A stretch of 16,814 nt of DNA from DATBAT01 sp036271375 (GTDB lineage: Bacteria; Acidobacteriota; Terriglobia; Terriglobales; Acidobacteriaceae), in the NCBI GenBank assembly GCA_036271375.1, contig DATBAT010000107.1:1-16814 (forward strand), given 5' to 3'. A program made the position numbers and the translations under genes. Shown here piece after piece: positions 15,508 through 16,814 of the stretch (positions are counted from its first letter, which is position 1; the number at the start of each line of letters is the position of its first letter). Under the pieces are notes generated by a model that saw only the letters and a program-made list of their open reading frames with translations, ran no database searches and was not told where the DNA came from.

Positions 15508-16209
15508 TCAGGAATTGGTGCCCCCAAAGCGCGGAATCTCCGCCGGGAAAGGTTCCCCGTCGGCCCAAACCGCGCCATCCTCGAAATATTCCTTCTTCCA
15601 GATAGGCACGGTCTGTTTCAGCGTGTCGATCAGCCAGCGGCAGGCCTCGAAAGCGGCCGCCCTATGGGCCGAGGCAACTACGATCAGGACGCTGGTCTCG
15701 CCAATCTCCAGCCTTCCCAGGCGATGAACGATGGCCACATCGCGGACCGTTCCTTGTCCGACTGCTTGTTCTGCCAGAGCCTCCAACTTCTTGAGGGCCA
15801 TCTCTTCGTAGGCTTCGTAATCGAGGCAGACCGTCGGGCGGCCCTTGGTGTTGTTGCGGACGATGCCCTCAAAGATTACTGCAGCGCCGTCCTCCGGACG
15901 CTTGAGGGCGGTCAGTACGCTTTGGGTATCGATTGGCTCGCGGATAATTTTCGCGCGTGGCACACCGCCGCTTACCGGTGGCAGCAGTGCTATCTCGTCT
16001 CCCTCCTGAAGCGCGGTCTGGGGAGTTGCGTATTCCTGGTTGACGGCAACCGCGATCGATTTTAACCACCGATTTAGGGAGGGATGCTTGCTTCGGACTA
16101 GCTGGAGAACGGCAGAAATGTTGGCGGAAGAACCGGGAACTTCGAGAAAGTCTGAACTCTGACCGGCTTGTTCTTTCAGCACCCCAAAATATAGGACCTG
16201 CACTCGCAT
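15508..16209 (-). CDS. moaX: MoaD-MoaE fusion, molybdopterin synthase (MoaX type)
   Basis: Both subunits of molybdopterin synthase, which adds two sulfurs to cyclic pyranopterin to make molybdopterin, are in one 233-residue chain. Residues 1-82 are MoaD (MRVQVLYFGVLKEQAG at the start, ending LLPPVSGG with Gly81-Gly82). Residues 86-233 are MoaE, with EGIVRNN at 114-120, VHRLGRLEIG at 161-170, AHR at 181-183 and catalytic lysines in PIWKKEYFEDG at 202-212. MoaD normally needs a free C-terminal Gly-Gly for its thiocarboxylate, so the chain should be cut after Gly82, as reported for M. tuberculosis MoaX. ATG 16209 is chosen by match to MoaD starts. ATG 16224 is also in frame but sits in a hairpin loop. 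No other moa/mob genes are in the window. Confidence 0.92.
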   Translation of the reverse strand: MRVQVLYFGVLKEQAGQSSDFLEVPGSSANISAVLQLVRSKHPSLNRWLKSIAVAVNQEYATPQTALQEGDEIALLPPVSGGVPRAKIIREPIDTQSVLTALKRPEDGAAVIFEGIVRNNTKGRPTVCLDYEAYEEMALKKLEALAEQAVGQGTVRDVAIVHRLGRLEIGETSVLIVVASAHRAAAFEACRWLIDTLKQTVPIWKKEYFEDGAVWADGEPFPAEIPRFGGTNS

Positions 16210-16210
16210 A

Positions 16211-16236
16211 GGTGACCGCAGCATTCTGCGGTCACC
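16211..16236 (-). promoter_or_regulatory. Perfect 11-bp hairpin at the start of the MoaD-MoaE gene
   Basis: GGTGACCGCAG, a four-base loop and CTGCGGTCACC form a perfect 11-bp stem in both strands. On the gene's strand the loop reads AATG, holding the alternative start ATG 16224, and the stem ends one base before ATG 16209. It covers the place where a ribosome site should be, and no Shine-Dalgarno is seen elsewhere. It could control translation, bind a regulator as DNA, or end transcription of the STAS gene (no T-run follows, so an intrinsic terminator is unlikely). It is far simpler than the known molybdenum cofactor riboswitch. Confidence 0.7.
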
Positions 16237-16256
16237 AGTCTATATCGGGGGGAAGT

Positions 16257-16619
16257 CTAGGCAGCGTGAACTGAGGAGTGACGGGCGCGGGAGAGCAGCG
16301 AGAAGATCTGCTCGATATTGTTGTCAACGTGGAACTCGTTGGCAAAACCGGTTTCTTCCAGGGTCTGACACACGAAGGAAGTCGGATTAAACAAGTGGAA
16401 GTCGACGTTGTGTTCTTCCGCCCAGCGCTGCAAACGCACCAGCATGAAGACGACGGTGTCTCCCATCGTATAAACCTGAGAAAGGTCGAGAACGATGGCG
16501 GAAGCTTCCGACTGCGACAGCACAGCGTCACGCAAACTGAACGCGTCATTGTCAGGAAAAATTCGTCCCTGGCATTCGACTACAGCTAAATCTCCGATGT
16601 GATCCACATGTAGGTTCAC
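16257..16619 (-). CDS. STAS domain protein, anti-sigma-factor-antagonist-like
   Basis: A 120-residue single STAS domain, the fold of SpoIIAA-type antagonists that release sigma factors by partner switching, and also of other signalling scaffolds. Visible landmarks are CQGRIFPDNDAFSLRDAV at 16-33, IVLDLSQVYTMGDTVVFML at 42-60 and FHLFNPTSFVCQTLEETGF at 74-92. The usual DSSG phosphorylation motif is replaced by Gly-Asp-Thr-Val at 53-56, so the regulatory Ser is missing and Thr55 or Asp54 holds its place. GTG 16619 is preferred over GTG 16637 because GGAGGG lies five bases upstream. It is the first gene of the six-gene run. No sigma or anti-sigma gene is nearby. Confidence 0.8.
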   Translation of the reverse strand: MNLHVDHIGDLAVVECQGRIFPDNDAFSLRDAVLSQSEASAIVLDLSQVYTMGDTVVFMLVRLQRWAEEHNVDFHLFNPTSFVCQTLEETGFANEFHVDNNIEQIFSLLSRARHSSVHAA

Positions 16620-16624
16620 GGCTT

Positions 16625-16630
16625 CCCTCC
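16625..16630 (-). promoter_or_regulatory. Ribosome binding site that sets the STAS gene start
   Basis: GGAGGG on the minus strand, five bases before GTG 16619. The earlier in-frame GTG 16637 has no such site and would place this site inside the coding region. Confidence 0.6.
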
Positions 16631-16668
16631 GGTTCACTTAGGAGGAATGCAAGAATCGGGCCAAACAC

Positions 16669-16683
16669 AAAACGCTGCGTTTT
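16669..16683. promoter_or_regulatory. 15-base palindrome, possible operator
   Basis: AAAACGC, a central T, and GCGTTTT form perfect 7-base arms. A degenerate copy (AAAACGCTGTATTT) lies at 16757-16770. The two bracket the candidate promoter at 16714-16743, an arrangement that would suit a dimeric regulator. No regulator gene is adjacent. Confidence 0.4.
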
Positions 16684-16713
16684 CCCCGCGAAATGTGGGC
16701 ATTTCACGCTACC

Positions 16714-16743
16714 AGTGTAGAAATTCGACGAGTGGCCGAGCAA
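16714..16743 (-). promoter_or_regulatory. Candidate promoter for the STAS-led operon
   Basis: Read on the minus strand, TTGCTC (16738-16743), an 18-base spacer and TACACT (16714-16719) resemble a sigma-70 promoter. The start site would fall near 16705, about 85 bases before the STAS start. Between 16744 and the window edge I see nothing else apart from the half-palindrome copy and possibly the last codons of an unseen upstream minus-strand gene ending at TAG 16794-16796. Confidence 0.3.
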
Positions 16744-16814
16744 ATTCGCGGTACAGAAAACGCTGTATTTCCAAGCAGATACCCTTGGTAAACCTAGGGC
16801 TTGCCCGCCACCAG

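Noticed and set aside
15295..16065. Plus-strand open frame (256 codons) opposite the VWA and MoaD-MoaE genes
   Set aside because: Both minus-strand genes are clear. This frame has no domain and is a shadow.
16211..16236. Intrinsic terminator for the STAS gene
   Set aside because: The stem is strong but no T-run follows it on the minus strand, and it overlaps the next gene's start.
1..16814. CRISPR array, tRNA/rRNA genes, insertion sequences, prophage or toxin-antitoxin pair
   Set aside because: No regularly spaced direct repeats, cloverleaf arms, transposase or integrase motifs, or paired small toxin/antitoxin genes were seen on either strand.

Overview
The window looks like ordinary chromosome from an Acidobacteriota bacterium, most likely Terriglobia (Koribacter/Terriglobus-like). 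The main clue is the secreted von Willebrand-A protein at 14514-15473, which has the layout of the 'VWFA-related Acidobacterial domain' family. The Gly-rich envelope proteins, the DUF1684 and DUF2059 proteins, moderately high GC and dense same-strand gene packing all agree. There are no rRNA or tRNA genes, transposases, phage genes or CRISPR arrays. Taxonomy is inferred from protein character only.

Layout. (1) 1-664: the tail of an unidentified gene, then a small membrane-anchored repeat protein behind a good ECF-sigma-type promoter. (2) 661-3639, minus: glnE, the regulator of glutamine synthetase. (3) 3862-4425, plus: a Gly-rich stress-type membrane protein. (4) 9403 down to 4422, minus: a tight five-gene run, eno - DUF2059 protein - gpmI - dual-specificity-like phosphatase - D-2-hydroxyacid dehydrogenase. 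Enolase and phosphoglycerate mutase catalyse consecutive glycolytic steps. The last two genes are joined by gaps or overlaps of a few bases. (5) 9638-10249, plus: a secreted Gly-rich protein. (6) 10236-12269, minus: a single-chain aconitase/isopropylmalate-dehydratase-type Fe-S enzyme with its swivel domain first. (7) 12348-12447: a REP/BIME-like pair of inverted hairpins. (8) 16619 down to 12451, minus: a six-gene run, STAS protein - MoaD-MoaE fusion - VWA protein - divergent Hfq-like protein - inositol-monophosphatase-family enzyme - DUF1684 protein.

How it fits together. Most genes are central metabolism (glycolysis, nitrogen control, a TCA/leucine-type dehydratase, molybdenum cofactor) mixed with envelope proteins. 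Three plus-strand envelope genes each converge on a minus-strand metabolic gene, and in all three cases the coding regions overlap at their 3' ends, leaving no room for a terminator. I found no clearly new defence or mobile system. The observations most worth a second look are the divergent Hfq-like protein, the MoaD-MoaE fusion with its internal Gly-Gly and the strong hairpin at its start, the swivel-first dehydratase, the 19-residue-period solenoid protein with its ECF promoter, and the hairpin repeat at 12348-12447.
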